From Mycobacterium sp. 050128 (GTDB taxonomy: Bacteria > Actinomycetota > Actinomycetes > Mycobacteriales > Mycobacteriaceae), in the NCBI RefSeq assembly GCF_036409155.1, contig NZ_JAZGLW010000009.1, positions 1 to 64,000 on the forward strand: a stretch of 64,000 nucleotides of DNA. The letters run 5' to 3'. Made by a program: the position numbers and the translations under genes. Positions within the stretch are counted from its first letter, which is position 1. Every line of letters starts with the position of its first letter. Shown here piece by piece: positions 1-7,475 of the stretch. The notes under the pieces are model-generated. The model saw nothing but the letters and a program-made list of their open reading frames with translations. It ran no database searches and was not told where the DNA came from.

Positions 1-353
1 TACGGCTGGTCGGCTTCCCTGACGACTGTTCCTTCGGCATGACTCCATCCTCGTTTCCAAGGTCAGGAGCCTCCGGGATTTCCACGGCGATTCACATAAC
101 GTTCAGCACGTAACTATCGAGGTAGAGTTTGAAGACTGCACGAAACACGGCAGTCACGAGAGCCATTAAGCTACCTTCTTTCTTCATCACCGTCACCAAC
201 CAAGAGCCCTGTCGATTACAGGCCAGCATTGCGAGGCGGGTACCTGCCGAGGCCGCCACCGATGTCGGCCATCGGAAGGCATAAGCGGTTTGGCTGCTCT
301 GTGCGGCCAGCCATCAGGGTCCAACGATATCTATCTTTGACTCGCGAGATCGT
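1..353. other. left edge, no gene recognised
   Basis: I see no open frame with a credible start, ribosome site or family resemblance on either strand. It lies downstream of the recombinase gene that runs leftward and may hold its terminator, but no clear T-tailed hairpin was found. Confidence 0.5.
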
Positions 354-938
354 TCAGCTTGAACCGTTTTCGATATGTCGGTTCCCCGTGCGGATATAAC
401 GGTAGATCGTCATAGGTGTAACTCCGCAGCATGTTGCGATCTCAGCCATAGTGAACTCGCGCGTGTCGTACATCTGCTGGGCCTTATTGATCAGGGCTGG
501 GGTCATTACGCGTTTGCGTCCGCCGAGGCGCCCGCGAGCGCGGGTAGCGGCAAGGCCGGACTGGGTCCGTTCCCGTCTCAGTGCGGCTTCATACTCGGCC
601 ATCAGCGTGAACATGCCGACTACCAAACCGCCGTGGGCGCCGGTGGTGTCAACAAGCCCATCGGACAGCGACTGAATCCCTACCTTTCGGGTGTGCAGCT
701 CGGTCACGACGTCTATGAGATCGCTCAGGTTCCGCCCGAGGCGGTCAATGTGCGAGATGACTAATGTGTCACCTGCACATAATCCTGCCCGGCAGGCGTC
801 CCATTGGGGCCGGTGGGCCCGGGTCCCGCTGGCATAGTCGGTGTAAATCTTCAGACAGCCAGCGTGGGCAAGCGCATCAAGCTGCAGCTCGGGGTGTTGA
901 TCCAATGTTGACACCCGCGCGTACCCAATCTTGGCCAC
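354..938 (-). CDS. serine recombinase, resolvase/invertase family
   Basis: Small site-specific recombinase of about 194 residues, the usual size for Tn3-type resolvases and DNA invertases. The N-terminus carries the YARVST motif with the catalytic Ser at residue 10 and Arg at 8. Further on is the conserved HIDRLGRN stretch, then the long E-helix (EYEAALRRERT) and a GRLGGRK linker. The last about 35 residues form a helix-turn-helix (AEIATCCGVTPMTIYRYI). All catalytic motifs are intact, so it is probably active. The start is GTG at 938. TAGTGT six bases upstream could be a -10 box, which would make the transcript leaderless. No transposase neighbours it, so it may resolve plasmid multimers or be left over from a transposon. 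Confidence 0.9.
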   Translation of the reverse strand: MAKIGYARVSTLDQHPELQLDALAHAGCLKIYTDYASGTRAHRPQWDACRAGLCAGDTLVISHIDRLGRNLSDLIDVVTELHTRKVGIQSLSDGLVDTTGAHGGLVVGMFTLMAEYEAALRRERTQSGLAATRARGRLGGRKRVMTPALINKAQQMYDTREFTMAEIATCCGVTPMTIYRYIRTGNRHIENGSS

Positions 939-1316
939 TTACGAACACTATCGAATTCCGTTCTGCTGCTAGTCCGGAAGCGTTTCAGGCGCGGTTTTCG
1001 ATGACCCTTGCCCTGACGGGGAATCGCAACGGCGGCGACGGATTTGCGCAGGACACACCACTTTTTGAAATAGCGCAAGGTTCGAGCGCTCTCCCTATGG
1101 CCGCCAGCCCTCCAACCGCCAGCGGAGACGGGAGACGATGCAAAACGGATGAGTGCTGCAGTGAGACCTTTCATCGGCTGGACAGCTCTTGCGAGCTGCG
1201 ACTGTTAGGGAGAATTTGGTGTGGTCGTAGGTGCCTCGGCTGGTGCCTACCCGACTACTGGCACCACCAAATAGAAATCACTGTTGGTGGCCCAGCGTTG
1301 AAGCCGCCCCGGCCGA
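939..1316. other. intergenic gap, possible recombinase site region
   Basis: No convincing gene. Resolvases usually act on a res site immediately upstream of their own gene, so this is the place to look for one. I could not define three inverted-repeat subsites by eye. Confidence 0.3.
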
Positions 1317-1502
1317 TTAACGAGTGCGGGCGTCTTCAAGCCCTCGATTGACGTGTTCTTCGACCGCCGGTCCATGATCGGCGGCAGGCGGTTCGCAGCT
1401 GCAGTTGAGCTGGGTGAAGGAGGGATCCGCACCAGCAGGTGCTGCAAGCCCGATGGCGGCGCCGATTGCAACGGCCCCATAGACCAATATTTTGGTGATC
1501 AT
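1317..1502 (-). CDS. small secreted protein
   Basis: A 61-residue protein with a typical mycobacterial Sec signal: short positive start (MITK), hydrophobic core (LVYGAVAIGAAIGLAAPAG) and Ala-x-Ala-like cleavage site before DPSF. The mature part is about 33 residues with two Cys (NCSCEPP), which suggests a disulfide or metal contact. The ATG at 1502 has an AGAGGT ribosome site about five bases upstream, which supports a real gene despite its size. Function is unknown. Proteins of this layout are common in mycobacteria. Confidence 0.6.
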   Translation of the reverse strand: MITKILVYGAVAIGAAIGLAAPAGADPSFTQLNCSCEPPAADHGPAVEEHVNRGLEDARTR

Positions 1503-1655
1503 TCCGACCTCTTCTCGGGAGGGCTATCTCATGTGAGAGCCAAATTGACAGATGCTTGCGCCCCGGACAAGCACGACTGCCCAGCCCAGGCCGTATTCAT
1601 AGAAACCACCGCGTTAAGCCCAGTTTCTATGAATCAGTGGAACTTTCGGCCATAT

Positions 1656-1871
1656 CTACATCGTGCCAACCGACGAGTCGCCTGATTGAAAGCGCGGTGA
1701 ATTGACACGCCGGTTTTCGCCTCGACCACGCACAGCACCACCATGACCAACTTCCAGGCACGTAGCGCGCGCTGCGCACCCGGCCGCCAACTCTGCCGCG
1801 GACGGGTGCATCATCAAATTTGGGATCACACAGCCAAGCGCAACCACCGTGGAAACCGCCTTCAAGACCAT
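1656..1871 (-). CDS. possible small secreted protein (weak)
   Basis: A 71-codon frame whose first 30 residues look like a signal peptide (MVLKAVSTVVALGCVI), followed by a Gly/Arg-rich tail resembling nothing I know. No clear ribosome site. Could be spurious. Confidence 0.2.
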   Translation of the reverse strand: MVLKAVSTVVALGCVIPNLMMHPSAAELAAGCAARATCLEVGHGGAVRGRGENRRVNSPRFQSGDSSVGTM

Positions 1872-2003
1872 TTGTCGGACTTCGGATTCTGATCATCGGG
1901 GTCGTCGTCGGGACCCGGCACTAGCGACGATCTGGCTGGCAAATGGCATCAAGGCTGCAACATTCATTGCACCCGGCAGAGCTGCTGCTACATTTGGGGC
2001 ACT

Positions 2004-2402
2004 GTGCGCAGCGACATAACCAGACAGCCACTTGTGCGATGGGCTATAGCCGTCGTCGCAGCTGTGTGGCTGTTGGGTGGCAGCGCCGAGCATGTATGGC
2101 ACGTCGCCGGCCCTCTCGATACGGCGCATGCATCGATCAGTTCGGCCATGGGTCCACTCGCGGTGGACGCGGACCATACGAATTGTGATAACGGGTCTTC
2201 GCTCTCGTGTCCCGAAGCGGGGACACTGGTGGACCTTCCCCGCGCAGCACCCGATTTTCTCGTAGTCGCTGTGTTCGCGGCGGCGCTAGCCTTCGGTTTG
2301 TGGTTTGCGTCTACCCAGCTAAAGCGTGGTCCGCCCCGCGGGCCCGCCGCTCTTGTGACCGGTCAAGACATCTTGAAACGGCTCTGTCTCGCACGTCGCT
2401 GA
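2004..2402 (+). CDS. lpqS: LpqS-family copper-regulon protein
   Basis: About 132 residues. There is an N-terminal hydrophobic segment (WAIAVVAAVWLLGG), a short His/Cys-containing middle (HVWHVAGP, then DHTNCDN and SCPEAG), a second hydrophobic segment (FLVVAVFAAALAFGLWF), and the C-terminus GQDILKRLCLARR. That ending closely matches the C-terminus I recall for M. tuberculosis LpqS (Rv0847), which belongs to the copper-responsive RicR regulon. The start may be GTG 2004 or GTG 2034; the latter gives a cleaner signal-like start. I found no RicR-type box just upstream. Inferred role: copper handling at the cell envelope, consistent with CopC and metal exporters nearby. Confidence 0.7.
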   Translation: MRSDITRQPLVRWAIAVVAAVWLLGGSAEHVWHVAGPLDTAHASISSAMGPLAVDADHTNCDNGSSLSCPEAGTLVDLPRAAPDFLVVAVFAAALAFGLWFASTQLKRGPPRGPAALVTGQDILKRLCLARR

Positions 2403-2632
2403 TACCTCGGCGTCCGGCGTTCGTCGGCGCTGAGTCCTTTCCAGAACTACGCGCTCAATTCTGACTCGGCTTGATCATTCGCCAACCGAAACTGCGTCGA
2501 TCCATCTGACGGACGGGTTCACCGCGTCACCGGATCCGGTCATTGCCCGTCCTCTATCAACAAGCCAGATCATTGAAGCGACCCCCTGAGTTGTGTCGCT
2601 TCCGCAAACTAACGTCATGCAGGAGTAAGCAA

Positions 2633-2905
2633 ATGCCTTGTTGCAGTATCAAACCCGTCTCGGCGGCTGTGGCCGCCGAGACCCATCAGGATCGACCTCA
2701 AAGTCCACCGACACCTGCGTCAACAGCGTCGACCGTCGGGATGATCGGCGCCGCTTCGACTTGCCGAGCGGGTGCATCGGAGTCGGCCGGATTGTCGGCG
2801 GGGCTGAGCGCCTGTGGTCGTGATTCAGAACGAATCAGGGATTGCATATATTGCGATGACCGCATATGTTACGAACATGCGGCCACAGGAATGGAGCAGC
2901 GATGA
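2633..2905 (+). CDS. possible small Cys-containing protein, coupled to the CDF gene (weak)
   Basis: A 90-codon frame beginning MPCCSIKP with a good AGGAG ribosome site at about 2621 and ending in TGA, which overlaps the ATG of the CDF gene (ATGA at 2902-2905). The C-terminal part has CIYCDDRICYEH, which could bind metal. Against it, the centre is low-complexity (Ala/Ser/Thr), and a palindromic operator-like site lies inside its 3' end, so the apparent coupling may be chance. Confidence 0.3.
   Translation: MPCCSIKPVSAAVAAETHQDRPQSPPTPASTASTVGMIGAASTCRAGASESAGLSAGLSACGRDSERIRDCIYCDDRICYEHAATGMEQR
2860..2882. promoter_or_regulatory. palindromic operator candidate before the CDF exporter
   Basis: CCGCAT(AT)GTT - ACG - AACATGCGG is an imperfect palindrome with perfect inner arms ATGTT/AACAT. 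It ends about 20 bases before the CDF start codon. The position and shape fit a metal-sensing ArsR/SmtB-type operator; the regulator is not identified. Confidence 0.4.
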
Positions 2906-3864
2906 GCGCCGGCCATAACCACGCGCACGGGCATTCGTCGCCGGACTCTGACCGCCGCTGGCTCGCCGGCGCGCTGGCGGTGATCGTGGCCTTCATGCTC
3001 GCTGAGGTGTCGGTCGGTATCGTCGCGAAATCGTTGGCGTTGCTGTCCGACGCGGCCCACATGCTCACTGATGCGGCCTCGATTGCGTTGGCACTGTGGG
3101 CGATTCGTCTGGCTGCTCGCCCGGCAGCGGGGCGGATGACATACGGTTGGCGCCGCGTCGAGATCCTGTCGGCGCAGGCCAATGGTGTGACCCTGTTGGT
3201 ACTGGCCGGGTGGTTGGGCTTTGAGGCTGTCAACCGGCTGATTCATCCTCCACAAGTGGCTGGCACGTTGGTGTTGGTCACCGCACTGGTCGGCGTCGTC
3301 GTCAACGTCGCCGCGACGTGGATGATTAGTCGCGCCAACCGAACGAGTCTTAATGTCGAAGGCGCGTTCCAGCACATATTGAACGACTTGTTTGCTTTCA
3401 TCGCCACCGCGGTCGCCGGGCTGGTCATCGTTCTGACCGGTTTCTTGCGCGCGGACGCGATCGCCACGCTGATCGTGGTGGCGCTGATGCTGAGGGCCGG
3501 AGTCGGGTTGGTCAAGGCGGCGAGTCTGATCTTCTTGGAGGCCGCCCCCAGCGGCATGGAGCCTGCCGTTATTGGTGAGGCGATGGCCGCACACGATGCG
3601 GTCGTGGAGGTCCACGACTTGCACGTCTGGGAAATCACGTCCGGCCAACCGGCGCTGTCAGCACACATCATCGTCGCCGAAACGCGCGACTGCCATTCCA
3701 CCAGAATTGAATTGGCCGAACTGCTAGACCACGAGCACGGTATTTCCCATGCCACACTGCAGATGGACCACGAGGGGTCTCAAAGCGCCAGCCCGGAGGG
3801 ACATTCCGCGGATGTGCACTGTGAAGAGCCACACGGCCCGATACACCGCTCGACTTCGGTGTAG
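2902..3864 (+). CDS. cation diffusion facilitator (zinc/cadmium/cobalt exporter)
   Basis: A 320-residue CDF protein of the CzcD/ZitB type, a proton-driven exporter of divalent metals in the inner membrane. It has a His-rich N-terminus (HNHAHGHSS), six hydrophobic segments, and the two transport-site motifs: AAHMLTD (His53, Asp57) and QHILND (His158, Asp162). The His/Asp combination is typical of zinc-preferring members. A cytoplasmic C-terminal domain (VVEVHDLHVWEI, then LQMDHEG) and a further His/Cys tail follow. Start ATG 2902 has GGAG five bases upstream. It heads a metal-resistance stretch and likely has its own promoter with the palindrome just upstream. Confidence 0.93.
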   Translation: MSAGHNHAHGHSSPDSDRRWLAGALAVIVAFMLAEVSVGIVAKSLALLSDAAHMLTDAASIALALWAIRLAARPAAGRMTYGWRRVEILSAQANGVTLLVLAGWLGFEAVNRLIHPPQVAGTLVLVTALVGVVVNVAATWMISRANRTSLNVEGAFQHILNDLFAFIATAVAGLVIVLTGFLRADAIATLIVVALMLRAGVGLVKAASLIFLEAAPSGMEPAVIGEAMAAHDAVVEVHDLHVWEITSGQPALSAHIIVAETRDCHSTRIELAELLDHEHGISHATLQMDHEGSQSASPEGHSADVHCEEPHGPIHRSTSV

Positions 3865-4083
3865 CACTCGAGGCGGAATCTAGTGACGGCCAATCGCATC
3901 GGGTGTCGTCGCTCAACGGGTTGATCTCAGCGCATGGTATCGCAGGATCGGCCGGTCAGATGGCCAGCATGAGACCACTAATCACACTGTAGTTCAAGGG
4001 ATTACATCCTTCGGCTTGTTCAGATTGATAGCACCGAAGGTGTAACTGCCAAATCATTCAGCAATGGGGAGGTTTGCTATCCA

Positions 4084-5010
4084 ATGGCGAACGACGGAAT
4101 TAATCAGGTTATCGACGCGGCGCCGCAGTGCCGGCACTGCGATGCACCCGGCTTAGCGCGATCTCGATTCTCGGTGAGCATCTATGAGTGTGCCGGCTGT
4201 GGGGAGTCGGTCAGCCTGGACTGGGCTCCAGTGGATTTGCGGGTAGGCATCGACCCGGAAACGGGCACGGAAATGGACACGGACACGGACACGGACACGG
4301 ACACGCGAGAGTCCACTGTGAAAGCCAAGTTTCGTGTGATTTTCGGACGCGAGGCGCGACTGTCGTGGGTATTGGCGATGTTGGGTGGATTGATCGGGGC
4401 GACGGCGTTTACTCACTCTGCGGGTTACTTTGTCACGTTCATGACCGGCAACAGCGATCGCGCCGTGTTGGGGTTCTTCCGCAACGAGCCACGGCTTTCA
4501 ATTGGTGCCGCGCTAATTTTGGCGTCCTTCATCGGTGGTGTGGTGATCGCTTCGCTATGCCGACGCCACCTGTGGCTGGAGCATCCGCACGGACCGACCG
4601 TCCTCACGGCCCTGGTCCTCGCTGTGGCTGCCGGTGTCGATTTCGCGGTCGACGGATGGTCAACCAATCAGGTTTCCTTTGTCCCAGTGTTGTTCCTAGC
4701 GTTTGCAGTTGGTGCGTTGAACACCTCGTTCGTCAAGGACGGAGAGGTCTCGGTCCCGCTGAGCTACGTCAGCGGGACGCTCGTCAAAATGGGACAGGGA
4801 ATCGAGCGTCACGTCAGTGGTGGTGACGCCACGCAGTGGCTCAGTTACTTCCTGCTCTGGTTCAGCTTCGTTGCCGGCGGCGCTATCGGCGGCGGTATTA
4901 GCCTGCTACTCAGCGGATGCCAGATGCTCGTCGTTGCGGCAATCACCTGCACAGTCATTAGTGGCTACACGCATTTTCACGGCGATCGCCGTGCACTTCT
5001 ACGCGAATGA
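4084..5010 (+). CDS. DUF1275 (YoaK-like) membrane protein with N-terminal zinc ribbon
   Basis: A 308-residue protein. Residues 1-60 carry two CxxC knuckles (C16/C19 and C36/C39), a likely zinc ribbon. They are joined by an acidic Asp-Thr repeat (residues 65-74, encoded by five GACACG units) to a DUF1275 membrane domain with about six hydrophobic segments starting at LSWVLAMLGGLIGA. DUF1275 proteins usually begin right at the first membrane helix, so the zinc ribbon is an unusual addition. An alternative is that translation starts at ATG 4273 within the repeat and the upstream part is a separate peptide. GGGGAGG sits about 12 bases before ATG 4084. The stop overlaps the next start (ATGA at 5007-5010), so the two are translationally coupled. 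Confidence 0.85.
   Translation: MANDGINQVIDAAPQCRHCDAPGLARSRFSVSIYECAGCGESVSLDWAPVDLRVGIDPETGTEMDTDTDTDTDTRESTVKAKFRVIFGREARLSWVLAMLGGLIGATAFTHSAGYFVTFMTGNSDRAVLGFFRNEPRLSIGAALILASFIGGVVIASLCRRHLWLEHPHGPTVLTALVLAVAAGVDFAVDGWSTNQVSFVPVLFLAFAVGALNTSFVKDGEVSVPLSYVSGTLVKMGQGIERHVSGGDATQWLSYFLLWFSFVAGGAIGGGISLLLSGCQMLVVAAITCTVISGYTHFHGDRRALLRE
4276..4305 (+). repeat. hexanucleotide tandem repeat, 5 x GACACG
   Basis: Five perfect head-to-tail copies inside the DUF1275 gene, coding Asp-Thr pairs. Copy-number change keeps the frame and would vary linker length. Confidence 0.9.
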
Positions 5011-5696
5011 GTCGGCCTGGCCAGGGGCGCCCCGACGAGCGGGCCCAGCCGAAATCGCGAAGGGGGACAGTCTCGTACTTCGTTGCAACTGCCGCTGTTG
5101 CGGCCGTTGCATTATTGGTGGTGGCGTGGGCGGTCCCATCCAACCAGACGGTGGCCGCCACCCTGGCCTACCTCGTCGCGATCGTGGCCGTATTGGCTAT
5201 CAGCGCGACGTTTCAACGCGTCAACCGACATTCACTCGACCCCAGGCCGCAGACATGGCTGGATCACTCGCTGATCTTCATCTTTATCGCCGCCAGCTAC
5301 ACACCGTTCGCTTGGCTGGCTCTCCCGCATCCAACAGAACATCTGGTGGTGGCCATCGGCTGGGGTGCGGCGCTGAGTGGAATCGCGCTCACGTTGCTCT
5401 TTCCGACCGCCCCGCGCTGGATGGGAGCGCCGCTATGCCTGATGGTGGGGTCGGCGTCGATCTGTTTCACGGGCACGGTCCTGCAATACAGCGGCACGAT
5501 CCTGCAAAGCGCCGGCGCAGTAGCGGTAGTCATGTTGCTGGTCGGGGGCGCCTTCTACAGCATCGGCGGTGTTCTCTATGCGCTGCTGTGGCTTGACCCT
5601 GGCCCCAGGGCATTCCTAAATCAGAAGATCTGTCACGCCTTCATCGCTCTCGCGGCGATGTGCCACTACGTGGCCATGTGTCTTGCCGTGTTCTAA
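5007..5696 (+). CDS. haemolysin III / PAQR-family membrane protein
   Basis: 229 residues with seven hydrophobic segments. Family motifs are present: the early Asp before the FIFIAASYTPF segment, GGVLYALLW before the last helices, and the C-terminal His cluster (ICHAFIALAAMCHYVAMC). PAQR/HlyIII proteins (COG1272) are metal-dependent membrane hydrolase-like proteins; the bacterial role is poorly known. It is coupled to the DUF1275 gene by an ATGA overlap. A broken second copy of this C-terminus lies at 9880-10039. Confidence 0.85.
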   Translation: MSRPGQGRPDERAQPKSRRGTVSYFVATAAVAAVALLVVAWAVPSNQTVAATLAYLVAIVAVLAISATFQRVNRHSLDPRPQTWLDHSLIFIFIAASYTPFAWLALPHPTEHLVVAIGWGAALSGIALTLLFPTAPRWMGAPLCLMVGSASICFTGTVLQYSGTILQSAGAVAVVMLLVGGAFYSIGGVLYALLWLDPGPRAFLNQKICHAFIALAAMCHYVAMCLAVF

Positions 5697-5968
5697 GCCA
5701 ACCAGCCGAGATGAGTGAACGAATTTCCGAGCCATGCTGGTCGGCGATGCTCAACAGGCGTGAAAACTGTTTGAGTCCAACATCGTTTGTGATCTTGGAG
5801 TGGACAAACTGCCGCCAACAGTTCTTGAGCGTTGTTCGCCCTGCCCTCTGCCCGAGGCGACTGCCCCGATCGTCGTGGCAAGTCGCTGGCGGCACGGTTG
5901 CGCGCGCCCGCGAGAAAGCTCGTGTTGTGTAGCGAGGTTCGGGCGCCTGCTGCTACGCCAGTGGCCTT

Positions 5969-6187
5969 TCACGCGTGCTGCACTTGATTTCCTCCGTTTC
6001 GCTTCGCGGCGTACATCGCGGCGTCGGCGATCGAAATGAGTTGGTCGACGAGATCGCTGGTGTCGGAGTCACGCCATCGGTGTAGTTCGGCGGCGGCGGT
6101 GCCGATACTGGCTGTCATTCGGTAGGACATCGCCGCAACCGCATCGCACAGTCGGCGCTCGTGATTGTTCGACCGACGTTGCTTGCG
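5969..6187 (-). pseudogene. 3' remnant of a GGDEF-domain (diguanylate cyclase) gene
   Basis: Read leftward, the frame gives [21 protein letters not shown], then [20 protein letters not shown] and a stop (TGA at 5969-5971). This is the hallmark end of a GGDEF domain (TASIG..., then ADxAMYxAKRxGGN). Upstream the frame meets a stop near 6188, so the start, the catalytic GGDEF loop and any sensor domain are gone. Confidence 0.75.
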
Positions 6188-6324
6188 CTTTCAACCACGG
6201 ACGCCAACGACGGAGTCCGAACCAAATCACTTCATACACCGAGGAGTTGGGGACGAATCGGCGCGTGTCCGTGCAGCCCCTTGACCGCGTTCTCCCTCGC
6301 GCGGTGCAAGTTAGGCTACGAGGC

Positions 6325-6933
6325 ATGAGCAGAAAATCCGCCGTTGTCACCACCCTGGCGTTGGCTTTGATCGCAGCCATCGCCGCGTGCAGTTCGCCGC
6401 AGCGCGCGAGCACCGGTTCTCCGGCCTCATCGTCGTTGACGTCGAGCGCGGCGCCGAGCGGCCAAGCCCTCTCTGCTCAGCTCAAAGCGCCTGACGGTCG
6501 GCAAATCGCCACGGCCACCTTCGACGTCACCAACGGCTATGTGACCGTCACCGTCAAGACGGATGCCCCCGGCATCCTCGCGCCCGGTTTGCACGGCATG
6601 CACGTGCACGAAATCGGCAAGTGCGAGCCGGACTCAGTGGCCCCGAGCGGCGGTCCGCCCGGCAACTTCCTATCGGCAGGCGGTCACTATCAGGCTCCTG
6701 GGCATACCGGTCAGCCCGCAAGTGGTGACCTGACCTCGCTGGAGGTACGCCAGGACGGATCGGCTTACCTGGTGACCACCACGGATGCCTTCACGAGGGA
6801 CGATCTGCTCCGCGGTGCTAGGACCGCCTTGATGATCCACGGCGTCGATGGCGGCGGAATGCCTGGCATGCCTGGAATGGCTGCCGGATCGACGGACCTC
6901 GTTGCTTGCGGTGTGATTGGCCCGGTCAGCTGA
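6325..6933 (+). CDS. sodC: Cu/Zn-type superoxide dismutase lipoprotein
   Basis: 202 residues. The signal peptide ends in a lipobox (AAIAAC, lipidated Cys22), then a Ser/Ala-rich tether and the SodC fold. Copper ligands are visible (HGMHVHE, AGGHYQ, and a late MIHG), as are the disulfide Cys residues (GKCEPD and VACGVIG). This architecture is like mycobacterial SodC, which removes superoxide outside the membrane and is known to work with copper alone. A Gly/Met loop ([13 protein letters not shown]) replaces a longer segment in the M. tuberculosis protein; the Met residues could hold copper (inference). ATG 6325 is preferred to the in-frame start at 6247 because it begins the signal peptide. 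Confidence 0.95.
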   Translation: MSRKSAVVTTLALALIAAIAACSSPQRASTGSPASSSLTSSAAPSGQALSAQLKAPDGRQIATATFDVTNGYVTVTVKTDAPGILAPGLHGMHVHEIGKCEPDSVAPSGGPPGNFLSAGGHYQAPGHTGQPASGDLTSLEVRQDGSAYLVTTTDAFTRDDLLRGARTALMIHGVDGGGMPGMPGMAAGSTDLVACGVIGPVS

Positions 6934-7079
6934 TGTGCCTGTGTCCTAGCATGGTTCGTCAGTTCCGGATGTCGAGCCTCGGCGCTTTCCGCGGGCGCGC
7001 GATCGCGCCCGCATTCGCCCGATTGGGAACGCCATTCACCCGATGCCCAGCGAAACTCCCTTCTCATATCAATATCCGT

Positions 7080-7085
7080 TAGTAT
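7080..7085 (+). promoter_or_regulatory. -10 box for a leaderless arsR transcript
   Basis: TAGTAT (TANNNT type) ends seven bases before ATG 7092, the spacing expected when mycobacterial transcription starts on the first base of the gene. The AT-rich stretch around 7062-7085 is a likely place for repressor binding. Confidence 0.45.
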
Positions 7086-7091
7086 GTGAGG

Positions 7092-7475
7092 ATGGCTGAG
7101 TCGCCGTTGGATACTTGCGATCTCCTGTGCTTGGACCTGCCGCATGCAGAGTCGATTCGAGAGTCGCTGCCATCCTTGGGCCGAATTGAGGTATTCGCCG
7201 CTCGTGCCCGGGCATTGAGTGACCCGACGCGGTTCACGATTGCTGTTGCGCTGCTGACGGGTGACGAACTGTGCGTCTGCGACATGGCCTGGGTGGTGAG
7301 TCAGTCGCAGAACCTCGTATCGCATCATTTGCGTCAGCTGAAAGTTGCCAAGTTGGTATCGGCGCGCCGCTCCGGCCGACTGGTCATGTATCGCCTCACC
7401 GAGCAGGGGCGGGAGCTCACCACTGCCGTCATGGCCCTCTCGGTGTCACCCGCGCAGGAGCGCGACGATGTCTGA
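7092..7475 (+). CDS. ArsR/SmtB-family metal-responsive repressor, CadC-like
   Basis: About 127 residues with a winged helix-turn-helix. Metal-site residues resemble CadC rather than CmtR: two N-terminal Cys (TCDLLC, Cys9 and Cys13) and the ELCVCD motif (Cys61, Cys63) in the helix before the recognition helix (NLVSHHLRQLKVAKLV). CadC senses Cd/Pb/Zn with such a four-Cys site. The gene overlaps the P-type ATPase by eight bases, so it should control it as an autoregulated operon. A GTG at 7086 is the other possible start; the leaderless promoter favours ATG 7092. Confidence 0.92.
   Translation: MAESPLDTCDLLCLDLPHAESIRESLPSLGRIEVFAARARALSDPTRFTIAVALLTGDELCVCDMAWVVSQSQNLVSHHLRQLKVAKLVSARRSGRLVMYRLTEQGRELTTAVMALSVSPAQERDDV

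Noticed and set aside
1893..2177. Minus-strand frame opposite lpqS
   Set aside because: Antisense to a gene with a clear family C-terminus, and no protein-like features.
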